DNA of 52,193 bases, from NCBI GenBank assembly GCA_044426235.1, contig JAWXUS010000010.1, positions 1 to 52,193 on the forward strand, given 5' to 3'. Below, piece by piece: positions 42,299-51,347 of this stretch (position 1 is the stretch's first letter; every line of letters starts with the position of its first letter). The notes below the pieces were generated by a model. It searched no databases. It was not told the origin of the DNA and saw only the letters and a list, made by a program, of their open reading frames with translations. The position numbers and the translations under genes are program-made. This DNA comes from JAGHEK01 sp044426235. Lineage in GTDB: Bacteria > Bacillota > Clostridia > Peptostreptococcales > Peptostreptococcaceae.

Positions 42299-42511
42299 TT
42301 ATAACATAAAGAATATATTTTGTACAAGAAGATAAAGAGCTGCTACTCCAACTAGGCCATATACTATTCTACTAAAAGAACTTACATTACCAAATTGTCC
42401 GCCTCCTGCTGTTACTGCTGCAACTAAGTCAAATTTAAAAAGACTTACAAGACCCCAGTTTACAGCACCTACTAAAACTAAAACAACTGCTACGTTATAT
42501 ATAATTCCCAT
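42299..42511 (-). CDS. DUF378 membrane protein
   Basis: A 70-residue two-helix membrane protein; YNVAVVLVLVGAVNWGLVSL and SRIVYGLVGVAALYLL match the DUF378 family, which is widespread and uncharacterised. AAGGAGG precedes the ATG. It is monocistronic and convergent with the PrsA-like gene. Confidence 0.88.
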   Translation of the reverse strand: MGIIYNVAVVLVLVGAVNWGLVSLFKFDLVAAVTAGGGQFGNVSSFSRIVYGLVGVAALYLLVQNIFFML

Positions 42512-42686
42512 TTTACCTTCCTCCTTATTTAAAAAGTATATTATAATTATTTGTAAAACAACTTAGAAATATACAAAAAAATAATTAATTAATGGAAATT
42601 TTGTATTTATGAATAATTTTGATTTATTCAAAAAATGAAATGAAATTTGAAAATTATGCAAAAATCAAAAAAATTAGTTAATTATA

Positions 42687-42714
42687 TTGACAATTATGAA
42701 ATATAGTGTATAAT
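42687..42714 (+). promoter_or_regulatory. Promoter of the AbgT-family gene
   Basis: TTGACA (42687-42692) and TATAAT (42709-42714) are 16 bases apart; the remaining 250-base upstream region is very AT-rich and shows no clear riboswitch. Confidence 0.7.
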
Positions 42715-42769
42715 TAGTTTCATAAGAAATTATAAAACGTAAAATTTAACCTGAAGGGGGACAGAATTT

Positions 42770-44326
42770 ATGAGTAAAAATTCGACGTCATTAGAGAAAA
42801 AAACACTTCTTCAAAAAATGCTTGATTTTGTCGAAGTAGGTGGTAATAAATTACCGCACCCAGTAACATTATTTGGAGTATTTTGTTTAGCTATAGTTTT
42901 AATATCTGCAGTAGCAGAAAATATGGGACTCTCAGTAACAGCAGATATATACAATGCAGTAACTCAAGAAATGGAAAGTAAAACTGTAACAGCAGTTTCA
43001 CTTTTAAATGGTAATGGATTTAAGTATATTTTAGAAAGTGCAGTAACTAACTTTACAAGCTTTGCACCTCTTGGGGTTGTTTTAGTTGGTATGTTAGGGA
43101 TAGGAATTGCAGAGAGTTCAGGATATATTGGAACATCTCTTAAAAAAGTAGTTAGTATGACTCCGAAATCTTTAGTTGTACCTATGACAGTTTTCCTTGG
43201 GATAATGTCAAATGTTGCATCTGATGCAGGATATGTTATATTAGTTCCACTTGGAGCTATAATATTTATGGCTTATGGAAAGCATCCTTTAGCTGGTATG
43301 GCAGCAGCATTTGCTGGGGTATCTGGAGGATTTAGTGCAAACTTATTAGTTGGAACAATAGATCCAATGCTTGCAGGAATAACTAATGAGGCTGCAAAGA
43401 TGATTGATCCAAGTATAAATATAACTGCAACTGCAAATTACTTATTTATGTTTGTATCTACATTTATGATAACTGGACTTGGTACTTTAATAACTACTAA
43501 AGTGATAGAGCCAAGACTTGGACAGTATAAAGGAAATACTGATGTGAATACTGATATACAAAATATATCAGAAGTTGAGAATAAAGCATTAAAGAGTGCT
43601 AATATAGCATTATTAGTATTAATAGTTGGTATTATAGCTATAATACTTATGCCAAACTCATTCCTTAGAAACTTAGAAAAAGAAACTTTCTTAGAAAGTG
43701 TAATAGATGGTTCAACTTTAATGAATGGATTAATTCCACTTCTTGCAATAACATTCTTTGTACCTGCAGTTGTTTATGGTAAAATTTCAGGAACTGTTAA
43801 AGATGAAAAAGAAGTTTGTAATCATATGAGTAAAGCTATGAGTAATATGGGTGGATACTTAACTCTTGCATTCGTTGCAGCTCAATTTATAGCATACTTT
43901 AATTATTCAAACTTAGGAACTATAATAGCGGTAAATGGAGCACAAGTTTTAAAGGCTGCAAATATCGGAACTATACCTTTATTATTAGGTTTCATATTAA
44001 TAACAGCATTCATAAACTTATTTATGGGTTCTGCATCTGCTAAATGGGCTATAATGGCACCAGTATTCGTACCAATGTTCTTAGAACTTGGAATAGGAGC
44101 TGATGTTGTTCAAGCAGCATACAGAATAGCTGATAGTGCAACAAACATAATTTCTCCACTTATGAGTTACTTTGCTATGATAATAGTATTCGCTCAAGCA
44201 TACGATAAAGATTCAGGAATAGGAACTATAATATCTATGATGGTACCATATTCTATAACATTCTTAATCGCTTGGATGTTACTATTTACGGCTTGGGTAA
44301 GTGCTGGAATACCACTTGGATTCTAA
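42770..44326 (+). CDS. AbgT-family transporter
   Basis: A 518-residue membrane transporter of the AbgT family (p-aminobenzoyl-glutamate importers; some members export sulfonamides). Typical blocks are VEVGGNKLPHPVTLFGVFCL, GIGIAESSGYIGTSLKKVV, SNVASDAGYVILVPLGAIIF, FMGSASAKWAIMAPVFVPM and YRIADSATNIISPLMSYF. Roughly twelve helices plus the AbgT re-entrant loops are expected. AAGGGGG precedes the ATG. It is monocistronic, with its own strong promoter and terminator. The transported compound cannot be told from sequence. Confidence 0.92.
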   Translation: MSKNSTSLEKKTLLQKMLDFVEVGGNKLPHPVTLFGVFCLAIVLISAVAENMGLSVTADIYNAVTQEMESKTVTAVSLLNGNGFKYILESAVTNFTSFAPLGVVLVGMLGIGIAESSGYIGTSLKKVVSMTPKSLVVPMTVFLGIMSNVASDAGYVILVPLGAIIFMAYGKHPLAGMAAAFAGVSGGFSANLLVGTIDPMLAGITNEAAKMIDPSINITATANYLFMFVSTFMITGLGTLITTKVIEPRLGQYKGNTDVNTDIQNISEVENKALKSANIALLVLIVGIIAIILMPNSFLRNLEKETFLESVIDGSTLMNGLIPLLAITFFVPAVVYGKISGTVKDEKEVCNHMSKAMSNMGGYLTLAFVAAQFIAYFNYSNLGTIIAVNGAQVLKAANIGTIPLLLGFILITAFINLFMGSASAKWAIMAPVFVPMFLELGIGADVVQAAYRIADSATNIISPLMSYFAMIIVFAQAYDKDSGIGTIISMMVPYSITFLIAWMLLFTAWVSAGIPLGF

Positions 44327-44331
44327 TTTAT

Positions 44332-44358
44332 AAAAACTGTGCTTATGCACAGTTTTTT
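44332..44358 (+). terminator. abgT-like gene terminator
   Basis: AAAAACTGTGC (44332-44342) pairs with GCACAGTTTTT (44347-44357) around TTAT, followed by Ts. Confidence 0.85.
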
Positions 44359-44441
44359 TGTTTATATATTTAAAGTTTTATTAAATAAATTTTATAATGA
44401 TATTCAATATGTTATTATTAGACAAAAAGGAGTGATCTTTA

Positions 44442-45185
44442 TTGAGTGAAATAATTAAATTAATTAATTTGGAATTTGAAAAAATTAAGAAACCATATTT
44501 TATTAGCTTAATACTATTTTTTGTTTTAAGTAAATTATTTATTATAGATATGTTTGTTAGTGATTTTATTCAGTATGAGTATGTATTTGAATTTTCATCG
44601 TTATTTAATCTTACAAGTTATGAATTATTATTAATTATTGATAGTCAATTTTTAGTACTTAAAATGGATATATTGCTTATTTTATTTATTGGGGTAGTTT
44701 TTATGTATGCGTGGTATTTTGATGATCCAAAAAGAGAGGCAAAGTTTAATTTTAATACTTATATATCAAAATTTTTAATCATTATTAATATGATTTTTGG
44801 ATATTACATAATGTATATATTTGTTATATTTGGATTTATAATTGTTTGTGACTTGGTACTTGGAGTTAATATGTGGGATAGATTATATTTTTTATATGAA
44901 TCGTTTATAGTTAGATATCATTATTTAGATTTTTTAGTTATAAATGTTCTTGGAAGTATTACTTTGATTTCATTAATTTTTGTTTGTAGTGTAGTTGTTA
45001 TAAAAAAGAACCCTATATTTGGTTTAATAATGTCCACTTTAATCTTTGTGGGATTTGTACAATTATTTTCATATTTGATACTGCTTAATAAAAATATTTT
45101 TACTTATTTGGTAGTAATTAATATTTCAAGTATTATTTTATCAACATTAGTTTCTAGAAAAATACTGGAGGTTAAATATGAGTAG
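44442..45185 (+). CDS. Polytopic membrane protein, possibly ABC-2-permease-like
   Basis: I do not recognise it firmly. The 247-residue protein starts at TTG 44442 behind AAAGGAGTG and has about six membrane helices. An amphipathic N-terminal MSEIIKLINLEFEKIKKPYF followed by a helix recalls ABC-2-type permeases, but no ATPase gene is present in the cluster. Its TAG overlaps the start of the next gene, so the two are a translationally coupled pair. Confidence 0.55.
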   Translation: MSEIIKLINLEFEKIKKPYFISLILFFVLSKLFIIDMFVSDFIQYEYVFEFSSLFNLTSYELLLIIDSQFLVLKMDILLILFIGVVFMYAWYFDDPKREAKFNFNTYISKFLIIINMIFGYYIMYIFVIFGFIIVCDLVLGVNMWDRLYFLYESFIVRYHYLDFLVINVLGSITLISLIFVCSVVVIKKNPIFGLIMSTLIFVGFVQLFSYLILLNKNIFTYLVVINISSIILSTLVSRKILEVKYE

Positions 45186-46299
45186 AAAATTTGTTATAGT
45201 ACCAAGTTTATTTATGATTTGTTGGAGTATATTTTTATATTTTAATAAAACGAGTATTGAAATAGAAACTGTATTTGGTGACATTGATATCCTTCAAAAT
45301 ATTGAAATACGTGTTGGTGAACGTACAATAAAATCTAGTTTTTTTGTAGAAAATACATATTATATTAATGGAGATATTAAAAGAGAAAATATAAAATATA
45401 GAATGTTTGACAGAAATTATAATAGAAAAATATTGTTAGAAGAACTTGGAATAGAGAATAAAGATTTAATAAATAAAGCACTAAGTAGTAGAGATGTTAT
45501 GAGTAGTACCGGGATTAAAGGATTTACTGGTGATGATACTTCATATATTTCTTATATGTTTGAAAAAGACGAATATTATTATTTAAAGATATTTGAAAAA
45601 GATAATAATACGGCTAGAATAAATGAGAGAGAAGTTAAGATAGAAGGCGAGTTCAATACTTACGATCATTTAACTAGAATTGATACTTTTTATGTAGATG
45701 ATAAAATATATTTAGCTTTAAATAAGCACGAATACTATGAATGGAGTTTTGTAGTTAATAATACTATGTGTGTTTATATTGAAATTGATGGAGATAAATC
45801 TAATATTTTATTTAAAGAAAAAATAGATAGGATTATTTATTTTAGTGATATGTTAGATAGATCTATATTTTCGTTAGTAACTATTGACAAGGAAAGTATT
45901 TTTGTAGAATATAATTTAGACGATAAAAAAATTATAAAATCTAAACCACTTAGTGAATTATTAGAAAATGAAATTTCAGAAAAAAGTATTAGATTTGATA
46001 ATAAAAACGGAATTAATCTATTTTTTTACGAAGGAAATGAAAATGAAGTTGAAGTTTTAATAGTTGATCTTAGTGAAAAAGATATAAAGGAACGAAATGT
46101 GACTATAAAATATCCAACTGATGTAATAAATACTAGTAGTGATATGAGAATTATAGATAATAAATTATATCTTATTAATGGTAATTATATGGAAGATGAT
46201 TTTATAAGTGTAGTCGATATTTTAAGTGGTGAAACTATATATCAAGGAATTTTAAAGGTGAATTCAGATGTATACTATAATATTGATGAAAGAAATTAA
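45178..46299 (+). CDS. Signal-anchored extracytoplasmic protein, unknown
   Basis: I do not recognise this 373-residue protein. One N-terminal hydrophobic segment (residues 5-22) is followed by a soluble, beta-rich domain with repeated aromatic-Asp/Asn patterns (KDEYYYLKIF, DDKIYLALNKHEYYEW, IDNKLYLINGNYM) that reads like a propeller or solenoid. It overlaps the preceding membrane gene by eight bases and probably forms a complex with it at the membrane. A hairpin follows the pair. Confidence 0.55.
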   Translation: MSRKFVIVPSLFMICWSIFLYFNKTSIEIETVFGDIDILQNIEIRVGERTIKSSFFVENTYYINGDIKRENIKYRMFDRNYNRKILLEELGIENKDLINKALSSRDVMSSTGIKGFTGDDTSYISYMFEKDEYYYLKIFEKDNNTARINEREVKIEGEFNTYDHLTRIDTFYVDDKIYLALNKHEYYEWSFVVNNTMCVYIEIDGDKSNILFKEKIDRIIYFSDMLDRSIFSLVTIDKESIFVEYNLDDKKIIKSKPLSELLENEISEKSIRFDNKNGINLFFYEGNENEVEVLIVDLSEKDIKERNVTIKYPTDVINTSSDMRIIDNKLYLINGNYMEDDFISVVDILSGETIYQGILKVNSDVYYNIDERN

Positions 46300-46340
46300 A
46301 AAATATGTAGAAAACTTTAGACAATTAGTTTATAATAGAA

Positions 46341-46369
46341 AAAATAGCTATTTTTATAGCTATTTTTTT
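46341..46369 (+). terminator. Terminator of the membrane-protein pair
   Basis: AAAATAGCTAT (46341-46351) pairs with ATAGCTATTTT (46356-46366), loop TTTT, followed by Ts. Confidence 0.8.
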
Positions 46370-46432
46370 ATAAAATTTTACAGTAAATAATAAAAATTAA
46401 TATATTAATATAGATGATTGGAGAAAAAATAA

Positions 46433-47413
46433 ATGTTTAATAAATTACCTAAAATAGAATTACATTGTCACTTAGATGGGAGTGTTAGAGCAGAAACTAT
46501 AATAGATATAGCCAAAAAGGAAAATGTAAATTTACCAATTTACGACAAGGAAGAATTAAGAAAACATATAAGTATAATTGAAAATTGTGAATGTTTAGAT
46601 GAATATATAGAAAAGTTTGATTTAACAAATTTAGTTATGCAAAATAAATATGGTCTTGAAAGAATAGCATATGAGGTATTAGAAGATGCATCTCTTGAAA
46701 ATGTTAAATATATAGAAATAAGATTTGCACCTCAACTTCATAGGTTAAATGGTTTAAATTATGATGAAATAATACAAAGTGTAATAAATGGTGTTAAAAA
46801 AGCGGAGAAAGATTTCGATATAAAAGGAAATGTTATAATTAGTACTATGAGACATATGAGTGAAGAAAGCGGAATGGAAGTTATAGAAGTAGCTAAGAAG
46901 TATCTTGGAAAAGGTGTTGTTGCATTTGATATGGCAGGAAAAGAAGATGAAGGCTTTTGTATAACTTATAATAATTTAATAAAAAAGGCTAAAGAAGAGA
47001 ATTTTAATATTACACTTCACGCAGGAGAACAAGCAAGTTACAAAAATGTAATTGATGCAATAAATCTTGGGGCTACTAGAATTGGTCACGGAATAAAAAT
47101 AATAAATTCAAAAGAAACTATGGATTTAGTAAAAGAAAAAAATATACTTCTTGAAATGTGTCCAACAAGTAATATTCAAACTAGTAATGCATCTGATTAT
47201 GTTACTTATCCATTTAAAAAGTTTTTAGATTATGGGATAGTTGCAAGTTTAAATACGGATAATAGAACTGTATCTAATATTACTTTAACAAAAGAATATG
47301 AAAACATATTTAACACTTTAGATTTTGATTTATACAAAAGAAATTATTTAGAAACTGTTAATGCATCGTTTTCTAATGAAGAAACTAAAGATTGGTTAAG
47401 AAAATTCATATAA
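46433..47413 (+). CDS. add: Adenosine deaminase
   Basis: A 326-residue amidohydrolase that converts adenosine or deoxyadenosine to inosine. Zinc ligands His11 and His13 are in ELHCHLDGS; ASLNTDNR supplies the Asp; TLHAGEQ has the third His and the catalytic Glu; RIGHGI and EMCPTSNIQT are further family motifs. Length is typical. TTGGAG precedes the ATG. Close spacing to the next four genes (39, -1, 11 and 9 bases) points to one operon that links purine salvage with an aldehyde dehydrogenase and a DXS-like enzyme; why they go together is not evident. Confidence 0.93.
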   Translation: MFNKLPKIELHCHLDGSVRAETIIDIAKKENVNLPIYDKEELRKHISIIENCECLDEYIEKFDLTNLVMQNKYGLERIAYEVLEDASLENVKYIEIRFAPQLHRLNGLNYDEIIQSVINGVKKAEKDFDIKGNVIISTMRHMSEESGMEVIEVAKKYLGKGVVAFDMAGKEDEGFCITYNNLIKKAKEENFNITLHAGEQASYKNVIDAINLGATRIGHGIKIINSKETMDLVKEKNILLEMCPTSNIQTSNASDYVTYPFKKFLDYGIVASLNTDNRTVSNITLTKEYENIFNTLDFDLYKRNYLETVNASFSNEETKDWLRKFI

Positions 47414-47452
47414 TAATTTTTAAATGGAGTATAATAATTCTGAGGTGAAATG

Positions 47453-48814
47453 ATGAATGATTTACTAAAAAATCAAAGATATTTTTTTGATAAAGAAAAG
47501 ATTAGTATAAAAGAAAGAATAATTAACCTAAAGAAATTAAAAAATGCAATTAAAAAATATGAAAAAGAAATTTTAATTTCACTAAATAAAGATCTTGGCA
47601 AACACGAATTTGAGGCATATTCTTCAGAAGTTGGATTTATTTATAGTAGTATTGATCATATGGTTAAAAATCTTAATAAATGGGCGAAACCAAGAAGAAT
47701 AAAGAATGATTTAGCACAATTTGGAGGAAAAAGTTATATTTATAAAGAACCTTATGGGGTATGTTTAATTATTGGACCATTTAATTACCCGTTTCAATTA
47801 GTTATGGAACCTTTAATTGGTGCAATAAGTGGAGGAAATTGTGCAGTTATTAAGCCTTCAGAATTTACAAAAGAAACTGAACAAATAATTAAGAGAATTA
47901 TAAATGAAACCTTTGATAAAAATTATATTGAAGTTGTGACTGGTGACTATAAAGTTAATAGTGAATTATTAGATTTAGAATTTGATTACATTTTCTTTAC
48001 AGGAAGTGTTAAAGTTGGTAAAATAGTAATGGAAAAGGCTAGTAAAAATCTAATTCCATTAACTTTAGAACTTGGTGGAAAGAGTCCTGTTATAGTTGAT
48101 GAAACTGCAAATTTAGAAATTACTGCAAAGAGAATTTGTTGTGGTAAATTTGCAAATTCTGGTCAAACTTGTGTAGCACCAGATTATTTACTTGTAAGTG
48201 ATAAAGTTTATGAAAAGTTTCTTGCTATATTAAGGGATACCATAATAGATTTTTATGGCCCACAAGTAAAACATAATAACGAATTTGGAAAAATAGTAAA
48301 TGATAATCATACCAATAGATTATTAAAGATTTTAGAAAAAGACTCACAAAAAATTTACTATGGTGGCGAAGAAACATTACAAAATTTTATTGAACCAACA
48401 ATTTTAAGAGATATAACTTATAAAGATAGCGTTATGGAGGACGAAATATTTGGTCCGATACTTCCAGTTATAAAATATAACAATATTGACGATATTAAGT
48501 TTTATCTAAATAAATATAAAAACCCTCTTGCATTATATGTTTTTTCAAATGATAAAAAGTTCAGTGAGTATATACTTACAAACTTTAGCTTTGGAGGAGG
48601 TTGCTTAAACGATACTTTAGTCCACGTTGCATCAAAACATTTACCATTTGGTGGAGTTGGATCATCAGGAATTGGAAGATATCACGGAAAGTATAGTTTT
48701 AAAACTTTTACTTACGAAAAAGCAGTTGTTAAAAAGAATTTTAGAATAAATATTGAACTGATTTTCCCACCATATAAAGACAAAATAAAAATGATTAGGA
48801 AGGTAATGAAATAA
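47453..48814 (+). CDS. Aldehyde dehydrogenase (class 3-like)
   Basis: A 453-residue NAD(P)-dependent aldehyde dehydrogenase without the long N-terminal segment, like class 3/fatty-aldehyde enzymes. IIGPFNYPFQLVMEPLI is the nucleotide-binding start, FTGSVKVGKIVM the dinucleotide motif, TLELGGKSPVIVDETANLE the catalytic Glu, and FANSGQTCVAPDYLLV the catalytic Cys. PFGGVGSSGIGRYHGKYSF is the C-terminal hallmark. ATG 47453 is used because GAGGTG lies five bases before it; the ATG three bases earlier is too close. The stop overlaps the next gene's ATG (TAATG). Confidence 0.92.
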   Translation: MNDLLKNQRYFFDKEKISIKERIINLKKLKNAIKKYEKEILISLNKDLGKHEFEAYSSEVGFIYSSIDHMVKNLNKWAKPRRIKNDLAQFGGKSYIYKEPYGVCLIIGPFNYPFQLVMEPLIGAISGGNCAVIKPSEFTKETEQIIKRIINETFDKNYIEVVTGDYKVNSELLDLEFDYIFFTGSVKVGKIVMEKASKNLIPLTLELGGKSPVIVDETANLEITAKRICCGKFANSGQTCVAPDYLLVSDKVYEKFLAILRDTIIDFYGPQVKHNNEFGKIVNDNHTNRLLKILEKDSQKIYYGGEETLQNFIEPTILRDITYKDSVMEDEIFGPILPVIKYNNIDDIKFYLNKYKNPLALYVFSNDKKFSEYILTNFSFGGGCLNDTLVHVASKHLPFGGVGSSGIGRYHGKYSFKTFTYEKAVVKKNFRINIELIFPPYKDKIKMIRKVMK

Positions 48815-49071
48815 TGGAAGAAATATTTGAATTAATAGAAGGAAAAATAAGAAACAGTGGATACCAAGGAGAAATTTCTGGAGAAGAAATATACGATGAA
48901 ATTTGTGATGAAATAGAAGATAAAGAAGAAGGAACTTACATTTTTATGAATAAAAAAGAGGATAATGTTCTTTTTGAGTATAAAATAGATGTTATGGAAG
49001 AAAACTTCAATTTATCATACATAATAATAACTGATAACGGAGAAAAATTTGAAATAGATTTCGATAATTAA
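48814..49071 (+). CDS. Small acidic protein, unknown
   Basis: I do not recognise this 85-residue soluble, strongly acidic protein (MEEIFELIEGKIRNSGYQGE, then IYDEICDEIEDKEEG). It starts within the preceding stop (TAATG) and runs on to the DXS-like gene 11 bases later, so it is certainly in the operon. Predicted alpha/beta fold with a beta-rich second half. Confidence 0.7.
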   Translation: MEEIFELIEGKIRNSGYQGEISGEEIYDEICDEIEDKEEGTYIFMNKKEDNVLFEYKIDVMEENFNLSYIIITDNGEKFEIDFDN

Positions 49072-49082
49072 GGAGTGATATT

Positions 49083-50813
49083 TTGTTAGAAAATATTAGT
49101 AGTCCAAAAGATGTAAAATGTTTAAATAATAATGATTTAAATATTTTATGTAGTGAAATAAGAAATACTTTAATAAATAGAGTTAGTAAAACTGGTGGTC
49201 ACTTTGGACCTAATTTAGGAGTTGTGGAACTTACTACTGCACTTCATTATGTGTTTAATTCACCAAATGATAAAATGGTTTACGATACTTCGCACCAAAC
49301 TTACGTTCATAAGATGCTTACAGGAAGAAAAAATGCTTTTATTAATGAAGAAAATTATTCTGATGTAACAGGGTTTTCAACTCAACATGAAAGTGAACAC
49401 GACTTTTTTATATTAGGTCACACTTCAACTTCGATATCTCTAGCTTATGGACTTGCAAAAAGCCGTGATATGAAAAATGATAGCGAAAATGTTATTGCAA
49501 TAATTGGAGACGGTTCATTAAGTGGAGGTCAAGCATTTGAGGCCTTAAGTGTTGGAGGAAAGTTAGATAGTAACTTTATAGTTATAGTAAATGATAATGA
49601 TATATCTATTGGAGATAATTATGGATCGATTTACGATAATTTAAGACTTTTAAGAGAAAGTAATGGAGAGTATCATAATAACTTTTTTGAAAGTTTAGGG
49701 TATGAATATACATATGTTGAAGAAGGAAATAATGTTTTAGAACTTATAGAAGTATTTAAAAGTATAAAAGATAGAAAATGTCCTATGGTAATTCACGTTA
49801 ACACTGTTAAAGGACTTGGTTACTTAGATTCAGAGATAAATAAAGAAAAGTATCATTATATTTCACCGTTTAATTTAGAAACTAATGAATTAAATTTCAA
49901 GCCAACAGAAAATTATGTTAGTATAACTAATGATTATTTATGTGAAAAAGTATCAAAAAATAAGAATATAATAGGAATTACTCCAGGTACTCCGGGTCTT
50001 TTCTCTAAATTTAGAAATGAACACCCAAATAATTTCTTAGACGTTGGAATTGCAGAACAAACTGCAGTAAGTATAGCATCTAGTATGGCATCTAACGGAA
50101 TTAGACCCGTTGTTTCTTTATTTAGTTCATTCTCACAAAGGGCATATGATCAATTTTCACAAGATCTTGCAATAAATAATAATCCTTCAATAACTTTAAT
50201 ATTTAATAATGGAATAAATAAAAGCGCAGAAACACACCTTGGTGTATTCGATATATCACTTTTATCAAACATTCCAAATATTGTTTTTATGTGTCCAACT
50301 TCTAAAGAAGAATATTTAAGTATGCTTGATTTTTCAATTAATCAAACTAAATATCCAATAATAATTAGAATTCCAAGAATTCTATTTAATGAAGAATGCA
50401 CGGATACTAATTTTGAAATTAATAAATTTAAAAAGACTATTGAAGGTGAGAAGATTTGTGTTATTGGACTTGGAGCATTTTATAAACTTGGAAAAGAAGT
50501 TGTTAATAAATTAAAAGAAGAAAATATTAATGCATCACTTATAAATCCAAGGTTTGCAAGTGGAATTGATGAAATAATGCTTAAAAAGTTAGAAGAAAAT
50601 CACGATTTAGTAATAACACTTGAAGATGGAATTTTAGATGGTGGATTTGGTGAAAAGATAACTAGGTTCTATGGTGATAAAAATATGAAAGTATTAAACT
50701 TTGGAGCTACTAAAGAGTTTGTTGATAACGTTAGTTTAGATGAACTTTATGAAAAATATAATTTAAAAGAAGATTTAATAGTTAAAAAAATAAAAGAGAG
50801 TTTAAATAATTAA
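49083..50813 (+). CDS. DXS-like transketolase-family enzyme (short, divergent form)
   Basis: A 576-residue thiamine-diphosphate enzyme related to 1-deoxy-D-xylulose-5-phosphate synthase, which condenses pyruvate and glyceraldehyde-3-phosphate for isoprenoids, thiamine and B6. GGHFGPNLGVVELTTALHYVF, DTSHQTYVHKMLTGR, GHTSTSISLAYGLA, GDGSLSGGQAFEAL and IVNDNDISIGDN fit the ThDP domain (blocks are listed separately). ETHLGVFDISLLSNIPN and the C-terminal domain follow. Differences from classical DXS are the shorter length and AEQT (Glu325, Thr327) where most DXS have AEQH. I believe it falls in the shorter DXS subgroup of Clostridia and lactobacilli, so it may have a different substrate. Start TTG or ATG near 49083 follows TAAGGAGTG. 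Confidence 0.8.
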   Translation: MLENISSPKDVKCLNNNDLNILCSEIRNTLINRVSKTGGHFGPNLGVVELTTALHYVFNSPNDKMVYDTSHQTYVHKMLTGRKNAFINEENYSDVTGFSTQHESEHDFFILGHTSTSISLAYGLAKSRDMKNDSENVIAIIGDGSLSGGQAFEALSVGGKLDSNFIVIVNDNDISIGDNYGSIYDNLRLLRESNGEYHNNFFESLGYEYTYVEEGNNVLELIEVFKSIKDRKCPMVIHVNTVKGLGYLDSEINKEKYHYISPFNLETNELNFKPTENYVSITNDYLCEKVSKNKNIIGITPGTPGLFSKFRNEHPNNFLDVGIAEQTAVSIASSMASNGIRPVVSLFSSFSQRAYDQFSQDLAINNNPSITLIFNNGINKSAETHLGVFDISLLSNIPNIVFMCPTSKEEYLSMLDFSINQTKYPIIIRIPRILFNEECTDTNFEINKFKKTIEGEKICVIGLGAFYKLGKEVVNKLKEENINASLINPRFASGIDEIMLKKLEENHDLVITLEDGILDGGFGEKITRFYGDKNMKVLNFGATKEFVDNVSLDELYEKYNLKEDLIVKKIKESLNN

Positions 50814-50822
50814 GGGGGATAT

Positions 50823-51284
50823 ATGGAAAATATAGTTGTTGATTTAGAAAAAATAAGAACTGATGCAGAAGATTATTATAAAAGAGGGGACTTTTATTGT
50901 TCTGAAGCTATAGTTAAAGTTATAAAAGATACTCTAGATTTAGATATTAGCGATGAAATAATTTCTATGGCATCAGGTTTTCCAGTTGGAATAGGTGGTG
51001 CAGGTTGTACTTGTGGTGCTGTGTCTGGTGGAGTTATGATGATAGGATTATTATTTGGAAGAACAAATCCAAAAGATAGTAAAGTTGCTAAAGCTATGGA
51101 ACTTTCAAAGGAACTGCACCAAGTTTTTAAAACAAAAAATAAAACACTTTGTTGTAAGGCATTAACTCGTGGTATGGTTATGGGTGAGGAAGTACATATG
51201 AAACAATGTGTTTATTTTACAGGTGATATAGCTTATGAAACTACAAAGATAATTTGTAGAGAACTTGAAATTGAAACTATATAA
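50823..51284 (+). CDS. C_GCAxxG_C_C family protein (long form)
   Basis: A 153-residue member of the C_GCAxxG_C_C family with the full cysteine set: FYCSEAIVKVI, GGAGCTCGAVSGGVMMIG (which carries the GCAxxG-like core), KTLCCKALTRG and KQCVYFTGD. It is probably a small redox or metal-binding protein, with no established function. AAGGGGG precedes the ATG, nine bases after the DXS-like stop. It is the last gene of the add-aldehyde dehydrogenase-DXS operon; a shorter paralogue is at 20023. Confidence 0.88.
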   Translation: MENIVVDLEKIRTDAEDYYKRGDFYCSEAIVKVIKDTLDLDISDEIISMASGFPVGIGGAGCTCGAVSGGVMMIGLLFGRTNPKDSKVAKAMELSKELHQVFKTKNKTLCCKALTRGMVMGEEVHMKQCVYFTGDIAYETTKIICRELEIETI

Positions 51285-51291
51285 TAATTAG

Positions 51292-51321
51292 AAACTCTTC
51301 TTTTTTGGGGGAGTTTTTTAT
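51292..51321 (+). terminator. Operon terminator after the C_GCAxxG_C_C gene
   Basis: A 9-bp stem with two G-T pairs (AAACTCTTC 51292-51300 with GGGGAGTTT 51308-51316), loop of seven, then Ts. Confidence 0.75.
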
Positions 51322-51347
51322 TATGAAAATATAAAGTGAGGATTATT

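Noticed and set aside
42512..42769. Riboswitch or T-box upstream of the AbgT-family gene
   Set aside because: The region is AT-rich with a plain promoter near its end and no recognisable conserved aptamer core or terminator/antiterminator pair.
44442..46299. Complete ABC transporter
   Set aside because: No Walker A or LSGGQ protein is encoded in the cluster; only a permease-like N-terminus is suggestive.
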